DNA of 64,000 nt from Winogradskyella forsetii. Its GTDB lineage: Bacteria > Bacteroidota > Bacteroidia > Flavobacteriales > Flavobacteriaceae. Below are positions 26,024 to 35,309 of this stretch, in pieces. The stretch's first letter is position 1. Every line of letters begins with the position of its first letter. The notes under the pieces are model-generated. The model made no database searches, was not told the DNA's origin, and saw nothing but the letters and a program-made list of their open reading frames with translations. A program made the translations under genes and the position numbers. The stretch is taken from assembly GCF_013394595.1 (NCBI RefSeq), contig NZ_CP053348.1, positions 2,196,001-2,260,000 of the forward strand, read 5' to 3'.

Positions 26024-27616
26024 TTAATGGGTTGATTTTGATTCTAAAAGATTTAAACGTCCTACCAATGCTTCGATAGATTTATCTTGGATAACATCTT
26101 TTTCTTTTAGTAATGAATTGTCAATTGATAATGCTTCGATTTGCTTGTTTTGACCTTCAATAATGGCTTGTTGCTCTTGCATTGCTTTTATTAATACAGG
26201 AATCAGCTCTGTATAAGATAAAGCCAGTAAATCTGAATCTTTAACATAGTGCGTAATACTCGGAAAAATATCCTTAACTTCCTGTGAGATAAGACCCAAG
26301 TTGCGCTTGGTATCGGTTTGGTCTTTCATGAGGTAGCTTACCGGGTTGAGTTGCATGACCTTATTGAGCGTGCCGTTTTCTAAAGCTGTGATATCTTTTT
26401 TTACACGCCTGTCTGAGGCTTGGACATACGCACCACTATTTGAATTCCATGAGCCTTTAAAAATTCCATCTTTATAAAGGTTGAGGTAAGTTGCTGTATA
26501 GAATTGCCAAGAGTGATTAGTATCAGAATTACGAATACTAAAAGCATTTCTTAAATTTGATATTGGTGCACCATTTTTATGAGTTACTTCCAATAGGCTT
26601 TCAGGATTATCTCCTCCAACACTTGTGTTTCCGTTTTTTAATATAGTTAAGGCGTTATTTGTTGTACTGGGACTTTGTCCATTTCCAATAACAAAAAGAC
26701 GATCGTCCTCATTCCAATTTGAAGTATTACTAGGGACATAACTTGTATTGTATGAGCCTATAGCTATTTCGGCATAGGATTGGGCGGTTGTCTTAATTCC
26801 CATTGCTGTTGAATTTGTTCCAGAAGCATTCGTATTGTCTCCCATAGCAGTCGAAGAACTTCCAGAAGCTAATGTGTAACTTCCAAGTGCTATTGAGCCT
26901 CCTCCAGAAGCGCTTGCACCAGATCCTATTGCAATTGAATTAGTGTCTGAAGCATTTGCAAAATTTCCAATAGCCACAGAATTATACTCAGAAGCCCTTG
27001 TATTATACCCTATTGCTGTAGAATAAAGACCTGTTGCACCTCTTTCTTCTGCTGCGTTTCTATCTGAATAACTTAAGTCTATGGCGCCACTTCCTATAGA
27101 TCCATAGTTGGTTGGGTTTCTATCAACCAAACGCCATCCAGTATTCCCACTTTCTGTTATTTTTTCTAGACCTGTTACGTTATAAGCAGTTTCAGCTACT
27201 TCTGCTCTATAAGCGGCATGTGCATACGAAGCGTAAGGTACTTTGTGAAATGGTTGTGGATCTAAGGACACGTAAGAACCATCGTTCTCAATATCAATAT
27301 CGACTTGTAATAGGTAAAGATCAACTCCCCAATCCAATCCGTAAAACAACCCACTTTCTATTGTACCTTCTCCAATAACAAGGACTATAATACCATTAGA
27401 GGTAGTTGTTATATTATGGGTTTCTCGATACATAATATTAGCTGGTACAGTACGATCAAGTATACTAAACCTAACGCTAATTGGTTGTTCACTAACTACA
27501 TTACCGTTGCTATTCTTTATAACGGCTTTATAATTAATGCCGACTCCTATAGCTTGTGAATAGCTAGAAATTGCAATAAAAAGGGCGAAGACTAATGTGA
27601 TTATCTCTTTTTTCAT
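26024..27616 (-). CDS. GINYKA-type fibre protein with S74 chaperone domain
   Basis: A 530-residue secreted protein. It has a signal peptide (ending ISSYSQ), then the N-terminal domain beginning VGINYKAVIKNSNGNVV and ending KVPYASYAHAA. A collar (GLEKITESGNTGWRLVDR) and about nine head repeats (SVAIGNFANASDTNS type, closer to classical YadA repeats) follow. The S74 chaperone starts ASDRRVKKDITALENG, with MQLNPVSYLMKD and NLGLISQEVKDIFPS, and leads to a long coiled coil. The C-terminal 120 residues are nearly identical to those of the next gene upstream (27628-29061), pointing to recent duplication or gene conversion. Gaps of 11 bp on both sides place it in the long operon. Confidence 0.85.
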   Translation of the reverse strand: MKKEIITLVFALFIAISSYSQAIGVGINYKAVIKNSNGNVVSEQPISVRFSILDRTVPANIMYRETHNITTTSNGIIVLVIGEGTIESGLFYGLDWGVDLYLLQVDIDIENDGSYVSLDPQPFHKVPYASYAHAAYRAEVAETAYNVTGLEKITESGNTGWRLVDRNPTNYGSIGSGAIDLSYSDRNAAEERGATGLYSTAIGYNTRASEYNSVAIGNFANASDTNSIAIGSGASASGGGSIALGSYTLASGSSSTAMGDNTNASGTNSTAMGIKTTAQSYAEIAIGSYNTSYVPSNTSNWNEDDRLFVIGNGQSPSTTNNALTILKNGNTSVGGDNPESLLEVTHKNGAPISNLRNAFSIRNSDTNHSWQFYTATYLNLYKDGIFKGSWNSNSGAYVQASDRRVKKDITALENGTLNKVMQLNPVSYLMKDQTDTKRNLGLISQEVKDIFPSITHYVKDSDLLALSYTELIPVLIKAMQEQQAIIEGQNKQIEALSIDNSLLKEKDVIQDKSIEALVGRLNLLESKSTH

Positions 27617-27627
27617 ATTTTCATTTT

Positions 27628-29061
27628 TTAATTGTTTGATTTTGATTCTAAAAGATTTAAACGCACTACTAAATCTTCTATGGATTGATCTTGAATAACA
27701 TCTTTCGCTTTTTGCGCTTCGATAATAACCTGTTGCTCTTGCAATGCTTTTATAAGAATGGGAATGAGTTCTGTATAAGACAAGGTGATTAAGTCTGACT
27801 CTTCCACATAAGTTGTAATACTTGGAAAGATGTCTTGGACTTCTTGCGATATCAAACCCAAATTACGCTTGGTGTCTTTTTGGTCTTTCATGATATAACT
27901 CACAGGATTGAGTTGCATCACTTTGTTGAGTGTGCCGTTTTCTATGGCTGTGATGTCCTTTTTTGTCCGTCTGTCTGAGATGGATGAATAATTACCTGTT
28001 GATTCACTAAAAAACCCGCGGTAATCTCCGTTTCTGTATAACGATAAACTACCATTTGGCCGCGTTTCAAGTCGCCATGAGGAAGTAGCTTCAAATGAAT
28101 TTTGAATGATCAATGCACCTCCTGTAATGACTTTTCCATTTTTTAATACGATTAAGGCATCACTCCTATCAGGATCACCAGTAATTAATGGACCTCTTCC
28201 ATTACCAACAACGAATAGACGATCATCACCATCCCAACTTGTTGTGCTGTTTGGTGTATAGCTAGTGTTATAGCTGCCTAAAGTAGTTTCAGCAAAAGAA
28301 CTCGCAGTTGTTCTGTTCCCCATTGCTGTAGAATTATTACCAGAAGCGTTTGTCGAATTACCAGTAGCAGTAGAATTAAGTCCTAAAGCTAATGTTCCAA
28401 AGCCCATTGCTATGGAACTTAAACCAATAGCTTTAGTCTCTCTTCCCATTGCTACAGAAAAATTTCCTTTCGCTCCAAATCTTTCAGTTCCATTACCATC
28501 AACCAAACTTAAATCAACTGCATTATAACCAATAGGTTCGTAACGGTTTTGATCTCTATCAATTAAACGAAAACCCGTATTACTATTTTGTGTTATTTGC
28601 TCTAAGCCAGAAGGCGAATTTATTGTGGGTTGGTTTGATAAATCATTATAATCGCCACTAAAAATATTAGCGGCGGTTTCTGCATGTTTAGCATAAGGTA
28701 CAGCCATAAACTCAGTGGCATCAAACTCTATAGTTCCTCCACTATACGTAATTGTTGTTTGTAAAAAATGTAGGTCTGTACTCCAATCTATATCTGCAAA
28801 TACACCTACCGTTGGAGAATTATCTGTACCAATATTTAGCACAATCAATCCATTACTATCTGTTGTGTAATTATGATCTTCTTGATATACAATAGTGCCA
28901 GTTGCTGCATTTGCGTGTACTGTAAATTGAACAGTCATATATGTGCTAGAAAGTACATTACCACTACTATCCTTAATTAAAGCTTTGTAGTTAATGCCCT
29001 GTTGCGCAAAACTTGAGATTGAAATTAAAAGTGCAACGACGAGTGTGATTAGAGTCTTCAT
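27628..29061 (-). CDS. GINYKA-type fibre protein with S74 chaperone domain
   Basis: The first complete gene of the long operon, 477 residues. The architecture is a signal peptide (ending ISSFAQ), GINYKALIKDSSGNVL domain ending AVPYAKHAETA, and the collar GLEQITQNSNTGFRLIDR. Head repeats (SIAMGFGTLALGLNSTATG) follow, then the S74 chaperone (SDRRTKKDITAIENG with the Ser-Asp dyad, NLGLISQEVQDIFPS) and a coiled-coil tail. The leader from promoter C is about 155 bases and contains the small fragment at 29065-29217. How such proteins leave the cell is unknown: they have signal peptides but no T9SS signal. Confidence 0.85.
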   Translation of the reverse strand: MKTLITLVVALLISISSFAQQGINYKALIKDSSGNVLSSTYMTVQFTVHANAATGTIVYQEDHNYTTDSNGLIVLNIGTDNSPTVGVFADIDWSTDLHFLQTTITYSGGTIEFDATEFMAVPYAKHAETAANIFSGDYNDLSNQPTINSPSGLEQITQNSNTGFRLIDRDQNRYEPIGYNAVDLSLVDGNGTERFGAKGNFSVAMGRETKAIGLSSIAMGFGTLALGLNSTATGNSTNASGNNSTAMGNRTTASSFAETTLGSYNTSYTPNSTTSWDGDDRLFVVGNGRGPLITGDPDRSDALIVLKNGKVITGGALIIQNSFEATSSWRLETRPNGSLSLYRNGDYRGFFSESTGNYSSISDRRTKKDITAIENGTLNKVMQLNPVSYIMKDQKDTKRNLGLISQEVQDIFPSITTYVEESDLITLSYTELIPILIKALQEQQVIIEAQKAKDVIQDQSIEDLVVRLNLLESKSNN

Positions 29062-29064
29062 ATT

Positions 29065-29217
29065 CTATTTTTTAAATGTGGTTTTCTTAATGACCTTATT
29101 TTTGTACATGATTTTTAGAACATACTTACCAGGCTGTAAATAGTTAACATTGAGATGGATTTCTTTGGTGGGAATATGATCGATCTCAGCTTGATAGGCT
29201 GTACGTTTTTTTTTCAT
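29065..29217 (-). pseudogene. Orphan fragment of a T9SS sorting domain
   Basis: An open frame of 50 codons from the ATG at 29217 (65 from 29262). Its end (NVNYLQPGKYVLKIMYK, then KKTTFKK) looks like the last strands of a type A T9SS signal, with no passenger in front. The longer start at 29262 is unlikely because it lies in the TGTTACA box and its codons overlap the -7 box of promoter C. With that promoter, the ATG at 29217 would be at or near the transcript start, so translation would be leaderless if it occurs. Most likely this is a remnant of a lost gene. A short leader peptide, 3 bp before the next gene, is the alternative. Confidence 0.45.
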
Positions 29218-29223
29218 ACCATA

Positions 29224-29289
29224 CAAATCTATAGGTAAGACAACGAGAACGCTATGAAGCATGTAACAGAAGTTATGACTATTGTAACA
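29224..29289 (-). promoter_or_regulatory. Promoter C: paired TGTTACA boxes and TAGATTTG -7 box
   Basis: Direct TGTTACA boxes (complements of 29283-29289 and 29262-29268) are 21 bp apart. Exactly 30 bp separate the proximal box from TAGATTTG (complement of 29224-29231), the same -7 box as promoter A. The box spacer contains AGTCATAACTTC, identical to promoter B. It should drive the long fibre operon down to 17170. Confidence 0.78.
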
Positions 29290-29407
29290 TGCTAGTATTT
29301 ATGGGAAGTACGTGCAGTAAATGCTACATCCAAAATTGTAAAAAGGTAATTTAAACCGCCTAAAAAGTGAGGTGATATAGATATACGGTACTGGGGAATT
29401 TTAAAGA

Positions 29408-32269
29408 TTAACTCCGTTTTGCAAACTCAGTTGGTGTGCAATTATAAACTTCTTTAAAACATTTGGTAAAATAAGAATGGTCATTAAATCCGACAGAATA
29501 GCCCACTCCAGATATGTTAATTTCGGAGGACTTTAATAATTGTGCGGCCAGCTTTAGTCGTTGGGAACGAATAAATTCTGAAGCTGTAAGTCCGGTTAAG
29601 GCTTTTAGTTTTCTGTGCAGTTGCATACGGCTCATACCAACAGCTTCTGAAAATTCCAAAACATTAAAAGAAGGCTCTATTAGTTTTTTCTCTAAAATTG
29701 TCTCCACTTTTTTAAGAAATTTTTCGTCTAAATTGGTAATGGCAATATCACTAGGTATTAATACCAATTCTTGACTGTAGCGCAATTGCAGTTGTCTCCT
29801 GGACGCAATGAGCTTTTCAACTTTTAGAATTAATAATTTTTTATCGAAAGGTTTGGTGATATAATCGTCCGCACCTGTCTCAATACCCTTAAACTGACTT
29901 TCTACTCCTGCTTTTGCGGTCAATAATATAATAGGTATATGTGCCGTACGCTCATCGTTCTTTAAATCTTCCGTCAATGCCATACCATCTTTTTCTGGCA
30001 TCATATTATCTGAAATAATCAAATCAGGAATGTGCTCTAATGCTTGTTCTACTCCTATACTGCCATTAGATGCGGTGATAACATTGTAGTTATCTTCAAA
30101 CGCTTGTTTCAGTAGATCTCGTAAATCATCATTATCTTCAACAATTAATAACATTGGTAATTCACTGTCTATTAAATTTTCATCTTCTTCATTAGAAGTG
30201 TTTGAATAAAAAGGTATTCCGTTTTCACTTTTAGTATTCGACGTAACTATTATAGCACTATTTTTAAAGTTGTTTTTATCAATGGATATATTAATTTGAA
30301 ATATGGTCTCTTCATTTGGCACACTTTGTACTTCAATATTTCCTTTATGTAATGCAACCAATTCTTTAACTAAAGACAGACCAATACCAGACCCTTGGTT
30401 TTGCTCATTGGTTTGGTAAAATCGTTCGAAGATGTTGTTCAATTCGTAAGGTGTTAAGCCTTTTCCTGAATTCTTGACGTTAAAAAATAGTTTGTTGTTT
30501 TCTATATATGCTTTACATGAAACGGTGCCATGTTCTGGTGTATATTTTAAAGCATTGGAAAGCAAGTTGATCGTTATTTTTTCTATTGCACGTTTATCGA
30601 ACCAAACAGCCTCTTTTGCTTGTGGAATATCAATCTGATAAGTTATGTTTTTTTGCTGTGCATGATAGTTAAACGATTCGCTTAGAGCCGAGATAAGTTG
30701 AAGTACATTGCCTTCTTGTAATTGCAATTTTAAGTGCCCTTCATCAATTTTTGAAAGTTCCAACAACTGATTGACAAGTTCTATAAGGCGTTCAGAATTT
30801 TGTTTGGCAACCGTAAATTGCTGACGTTTTTTATCTGATATTGAATCCTCTGCCAAAAGTTCATCAATAGGACTGGATATTAAGGTCAATGGTGTCCGGA
30901 ACTCATGAGATATATTGGTAAAGAAGTTTGATTTTAAGGCATCTAACTCTGTTAATTTGGTATTTGTTTTTTGGCGGTTACGATATAGAAAAAATAGAAA
31001 TAATCCAGCAATGGTGGTTAACGCAATAGCACTTAAAAGTATATTTTTTTGGTTCGTTTTCTGTTGTTCTACAATCTCTTTTTGAGATTTTAGCAAATTG
31101 ATTTCTTGTTCTTTTTTTTCGGTTTGGTATTTGGTTTCAAGCTCAGATACATTTTCCCTATTAAACTCTGTTTGAATGGCATTAAGATATTGCCTTGCCT
31201 TTTCTGATGCTTCAAACGCTTTTTTATAGTTTCCGAGGTTGTAATAAACGCTGGCATAAATTTCTTGAATCTTGTATTTATGTTCTTCTCGAACAAAATA
31301 AGCATTCTCCATTAAAGCCTGTGATGTGTTGAGATGTATTAATGCTGTTTTGGGATTGTTGTTATTATTGTAAAACTCAGCGATTTTATAATTAGAAATC
31401 GCTTGTCTTAGAGTGTCTGTAGTTTTATTAATAGCGATTAATTCCTGTTTATAATAATACATTGCAGAATCCTTTTGCTGTTCGCTTTCATATAAATTTG
31501 CTAATCCGTTATAGATTAAAGATTTTCTGAGATCGTTCCCAGTAAAATTTGAATCCACATAACCTGTATTTGAAAGTGCTTTTTTATAATTGCCAATGGC
31601 CTCTTGAGGTTCTTTTCTTTGCACATGCACATAGGCTTTTTTTTCATACAAAATCGCAGCTGGCACATTGAGATAATAAGCATTATAAAATTTAAGGCTG
31701 TCCTCACCAACCTTTAAACCATCATTTACCAATTGAAGTCCGTCTTTGATATGTTTATTCATTTGAGGGAAAAAACTCGTATCATTTGCTGTTTGCGAAT
31801 CATACAGCACATTGATAATATTCACTTTATTCATCGCGGCTAGAAATATATCATCATTTCTAACTTCTAGGAGAGAATCTAGCTTCAAATAATGTACTAA
31901 TGCACTTTCATCTTTAGTTCTGTGGTAATACAGTGCACCTCGCGCAAAATAAATACCTTCTAAACTTTTCCAGTGCTTATTCTTAATGGCAAGAGATTCA
32001 GATTCTTTTAAATAATACAGTCCTTTTTCTAAATCAGGCTCAAAAGCACTCAATAGACTTACAATTTCTACTTGTAAAGAATCTTCTTTGAGTTCTTTAG
32101 CCAAATTGTAACCAATTTTAGCATAATGATAACTACTATCAGGTTGACCTTCATCATAAAAATCCCTAGATTTTTGTATATGTTTTTTTAAAGCATCTTT
32201 ATTCTTTTCGTTCTGCCCAAAACAGAAAAGTGGCATTATTAAAATAAGTAGGAAGTACTTTAAATTCAT
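29408..32269 (-). CDS. Hybrid two-component sensor/AraC regulator with TPR-type sensor
   Basis: A one-protein signalling system. The ATG at 32269 starts the signal sequence (MNLKYFLLILIMPLFCF); the frame is open to a TTG at 32287. In order it has helical TPR-like repeats outside the membrane (to about residue 370), a coiled coil and a membrane segment (about 410-430). The histidine kinase follows (phospho-accepting His in NISHEFRTPLTLI; N box INLLSNALKYTP; GSGIGLSLVKELV), then a receiver domain (IVEDNDDLRDLL; Asp in LIISDNMMPEKDG; Lys in YITKPFDKK). An AraC-type helix-turn-helix pair ends it (SRMQLHRKLKALTGL, VGYSVGFNDHSYFTKCFKE). It is the second gene of the regulator pair, about 49 bp after its paralogue, and probably activates promoters A to D. 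Confidence 0.9.
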   Translation of the reverse strand: MNLKYFLLILIMPLFCFGQNEKNKDALKKHIQKSRDFYDEGQPDSSYHYAKIGYNLAKELKEDSLQVEIVSLLSAFEPDLEKGLYYLKESESLAIKNKHWKSLEGIYFARGALYYHRTKDESALVHYLKLDSLLEVRNDDIFLAAMNKVNIINVLYDSQTANDTSFFPQMNKHIKDGLQLVNDGLKVGEDSLKFYNAYYLNVPAAILYEKKAYVHVQRKEPQEAIGNYKKALSNTGYVDSNFTGNDLRKSLIYNGLANLYESEQQKDSAMYYYKQELIAINKTTDTLRQAISNYKIAEFYNNNNNPKTALIHLNTSQALMENAYFVREEHKYKIQEIYASVYYNLGNYKKAFEASEKARQYLNAIQTEFNRENVSELETKYQTEKKEQEINLLKSQKEIVEQQKTNQKNILLSAIALTTIAGLFLFFLYRNRQKTNTKLTELDALKSNFFTNISHEFRTPLTLISSPIDELLAEDSISDKKRQQFTVAKQNSERLIELVNQLLELSKIDEGHLKLQLQEGNVLQLISALSESFNYHAQQKNITYQIDIPQAKEAVWFDKRAIEKITINLLSNALKYTPEHGTVSCKAYIENNKLFFNVKNSGKGLTPYELNNIFERFYQTNEQNQGSGIGLSLVKELVALHKGNIEVQSVPNEETIFQINISIDKNNFKNSAIIVTSNTKSENGIPFYSNTSNEEDENLIDSELPMLLIVEDNDDLRDLLKQAFEDNYNVITASNGSIGVEQALEHIPDLIISDNMMPEKDGMALTEDLKNDERTAHIPIILLTAKAGVESQFKGIETGADDYITKPFDKKLLILKVEKLIASRRQLQLRYSQELVLIPSDIAITNLDEKFLKKVETILEKKLIEPSFNVLEFSEAVGMSRMQLHRKLKALTGLTASEFIRSQRLKLAAQLLKSSEINISGVGYSVGFNDHSYFTKCFKEVYNCTPTEFAKRS

Positions 32270-32318
32270 AAGATCAGTAATTGACAATTTAAAGATAAGT
32301 CAATATTATGAATATAAA

Positions 32319-35276
32319 TTAGCGAGCTACATAATTCTGTGCATGTTTATTAGCGTAATCGCTAGGACTACAATTGTAAACTTCCTTAAAACATTTTGCA
32401 AAGTAAGAATGGTCATTAAAACCAACAGAATAGCCGACTTCGGACATATTGATATCAGACGTTTTTAAGAATTGTGTAGCTAATTTAAGGCGTTGGGAGC
32501 GAATAAACTCAGATGTTGAAAGTCCCGTTAAGGCCTTTAGTTTTCTGTGCAATTGCATACGGCTCATACCAACTGCTTCTGAAAATTCTTTAACATTAAA
32601 AGAAGGATCAATGAGATTTTTATCTAAGGTAGTCTGTACTTTTTCAAGAAATTTCTCATCTAAATTGGTAAAGGCGATATCTTTTGGTAGCAATACCAAT
32701 TCTTGGCTGTAACGTAATTGTAGTTGTCGTCTAGATTCAATTAGTTTTTCGACTTTAAGAGCTAGCAATTTCTTATCAAAAGGTTTGGTGATATAATCAT
32801 CTGCACCTGTATCTATACCTTTAAATTGACTTTCTACTTCTGCTTTTGCAGTTAATAATATAATCGGAACATGTGCCGTACGCTCATCAGTTTTTAAATC
32901 TTCCGTCAAGGTAATACCATCTTTTTCTGGCATCATAATGTCCGAAATGATAAGATCTGGAATGTGCTCTAATGCCAATTCTACACCAATATTTCCGTTA
33001 GGCGCAGTAATTACATTGTAACTATCTTCAAACGATTGTTTTAGTAAATTCCGTAAGTCAGTATTATCTTCAACAATTAACAATATGGGTAAGTCACTGT
33101 CTTTAAAAACGTCATCTTCTTCAATTGAAGTGTTGGTATATAACGGAATTCCTTTTTCAATTTTAGTATTTGAATTAACGATTACTGTATCGTTTTTAAA
33201 GCTCTTTTTGTCAATGGAAATGTGAAGTTGAAATGATGTTTCTTCATTTGGATTGCTTTTTACTTCAATTTTTCCATTATGCAACCCTACCAATTCCTTC
33301 ACCAAGGATAGACCAATTCCTGAGCCTTGATTTTGTTCATTGGTTTGGTAAAAACGCTCGAAGATATTATTCAATTCAAAAGGTGTTAAGCCTTTTCCGG
33401 AATTCTTTACGGTTAAAAATAGTTTATGGTTTTCTATATAAGCTTTACACGAAACCTTACCATTTTCTGGTGTATATTTTAAAGCATTGGATAATAAATT
33501 AATTGTAATTTTCTCTACCGCATCTTTATCATACCAAACTGCTTCTAAACTTTGTTCTACACCAATAGTATAAGTAATATTCTTCTGCTTTGCATAATAA
33601 GAAAAGGATTCGCTAAGTGCTGAAATAAGTTGTAGTACATTACCTTGCTGAATATGCAATTTTAAGTGACCTTCATCTATTTTAGACAGATCTAATAATT
33701 GATTCACGAGTTCTAAGAGACGTTCGGAATTTTGTTTGGCAACGGTAAATTGCTTTCGTTTTTTATCAGATATTGTGTCGTCCGCTATCATGTCGTCAAT
33801 GGGAATAGATATTAGGGTTAATGGTGTGCGGAACTCATGCGAAATATTAGTGAAGAAATTGGTTTTCAGTGCATCTATCTCTTTTAATTTTGTGTTGGTT
33901 TTTTTACGATTCCTGTAAAGAAAATAAACAAATAATCCTGCGATGGAAACAATACCTATACCACTCAAAAGTAAATTTCTTTGATTCTTTTTTTGTTGCT
34001 CTACAGTTTCGTTTTGGGATTTTAATAAGTTAATCTGTTGCTCTTTTTTTTCAGTTTGATATTTGGTATCAATCTCTCTAATAGAGGCAAGATTGTGACT
34101 GTTATTCAATGAATCTTTGAGGTTATACGAATGTTCTAAAGTCTTATAGGCATTAGCATAATCCATATTTAGAGCGTAAGCTTCAGAAAGCCCCTTTATC
34201 GTTTCTTGTTGCAACAATGTATTAGCGTCATCGTTGTAATTTAACAGCAATTGATTAAAGTAATAAATAGCTTTTTGGGGCTCTTTTTTCCTTATATATA
34301 GTTTACCAAGTTCATGCGCAGCTAGCGCAGTTTCGTAACTAAACAGTTTATCTTTATGTAACTGAAAACCCTCTGTTAAATACTGTTCTGCTTGGTCTAA
34401 ATTATCTTTGTTTAAACTAATTAACCCCAAATAGGTGCTATTTCGAGCAACATAGCCCTCATCTTTTATACTTTTAAAATAAGTGTAGGTATTTTGTAAT
34501 AAACTATCAGCCAATTCTAGCCTCCCTTTGTGATAATAAGCTGCTCCTAAATGTAAATCTGTGGTATTTAGATAAAAGGTAACGTTGGCAGGGATCTTTT
34601 TAAATTCGTTATTTGCTTTTGTAAAGTACTTAATAGCGGTATCGTAATCTTTTAGCTCTTCATAGATGGTTCCCAAACTTTGGTATGTAGCCGCAATGAC
34701 GTCTGGTCGCTGTGGCGTTTTGCTGTGAATTGAATCTGCTTTTAAATAATAATGAATAGCCATTTTCATATTATTCTGTCTGCTATAGATATTCCCAAAG
34801 GCTGTATAAGTATCAGTAACGATCATTAAATCATCCATTTCTATAGCTACATCTAAACATTCTGTACAAGCCTTCACGGCGTTTTCCGATTGCCCTAAAA
34901 AATAATAAATTCGGCAGAGACCATTCTGAGATAATGCAATTCCACGTGGATAGTTATATGATTTAGCTAATTTTGAGGATACATCAAAGTAGAAAACAGC
35001 GGAATCCAATTGTTGAATTCTTCTAAAATAATTGGCTTTGAAATAAGGTGCCTCCACAATTCCGATGGCATAATTTCTATCTGAACTAAACTTCTTAATT
35101 TTAGAAGCATATATTAAAGAACTATCAGGTGCAGAATTAATATACTTGGCAAATTGTTGTTTTAGTTTTTGGTAAGCGATAGAATCTCTTTCAGTTAACG
35201 CTTTAACGATTTCTACTTTTTGTGCAGAAGAATAAGAGCTAAGAAACAAGAAAAAAAAGAGGCTAAGATATTTCAT
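32319..35276 (-). CDS. Hybrid two-component sensor/AraC regulator with TPR-type sensor, paralogue
   Basis: The same architecture as the downstream gene: signal peptide from the ATG at 35276 (MKYLSLFFFLFLSSYSSAQ; the open frame reaches a GTG at 35306), TPR sensor (AFGNIYSRQNNMKMAIHYYL), membrane segment and kinase (NISHEFRTPLTLISIP, GSGIGLSLVKELV). The receiver (IISDIMMPEKDG, ITKPF) and AraC output (SRMQLHRKLKALTGL) follow. The output halves of the two proteins are very alike while the sensors have diverged, so they may read different signals but bind the same DNA. Promoter D, with a TGTTACA box, lies in front, which suggests self-control. It is the first gene of the two-gene regulator unit. 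Confidence 0.9.
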   Translation of the reverse strand: MKYLSLFFFLFLSSYSSAQKVEIVKALTERDSIAYQKLKQQFAKYINSAPDSSLIYASKIKKFSSDRNYAIGIVEAPYFKANYFRRIQQLDSAVFYFDVSSKLAKSYNYPRGIALSQNGLCRIYYFLGQSENAVKACTECLDVAIEMDDLMIVTDTYTAFGNIYSRQNNMKMAIHYYLKADSIHSKTPQRPDVIAATYQSLGTIYEELKDYDTAIKYFTKANNEFKKIPANVTFYLNTTDLHLGAAYYHKGRLELADSLLQNTYTYFKSIKDEGYVARNSTYLGLISLNKDNLDQAEQYLTEGFQLHKDKLFSYETALAAHELGKLYIRKKEPQKAIYYFNQLLLNYNDDANTLLQQETIKGLSEAYALNMDYANAYKTLEHSYNLKDSLNNSHNLASIREIDTKYQTEKKEQQINLLKSQNETVEQQKKNQRNLLLSGIGIVSIAGLFVYFLYRNRKKTNTKLKEIDALKTNFFTNISHEFRTPLTLISIPIDDMIADDTISDKKRKQFTVAKQNSERLLELVNQLLDLSKIDEGHLKLHIQQGNVLQLISALSESFSYYAKQKNITYTIGVEQSLEAVWYDKDAVEKITINLLSNALKYTPENGKVSCKAYIENHKLFLTVKNSGKGLTPFELNNIFERFYQTNEQNQGSGIGLSLVKELVGLHNGKIEVKSNPNEETSFQLHISIDKKSFKNDTVIVNSNTKIEKGIPLYTNTSIEEDDVFKDSDLPILLIVEDNTDLRNLLKQSFEDSYNVITAPNGNIGVELALEHIPDLIISDIMMPEKDGITLTEDLKTDERTAHVPIILLTAKAEVESQFKGIDTGADDYITKPFDKKLLALKVEKLIESRRQLQLRYSQELVLLPKDIAFTNLDEKFLEKVQTTLDKNLIDPSFNVKEFSEAVGMSRMQLHRKLKALTGLSTSEFIRSQRLKLATQFLKTSDINMSEVGYSVGFNDHSYFAKCFKEVYNCSPSDYANKHAQNYVAR

Positions 35277-35309
35277 ATCATTTATGAGAATTGAGTAGTT
35301 ATTCACTTA

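Noticed and set aside
32270..32287. TTG start for the downstream hybrid regulator
   Set aside because: The ATG at 32269 begins a normal signal sequence; the TTG adds only six residues with no supporting evidence.
35277..35306. GTG start for the upstream hybrid regulator
   Set aside because: It would lie at the expected transcript start and add ten residues before the signal peptide; the ATG at 35276 fits better.
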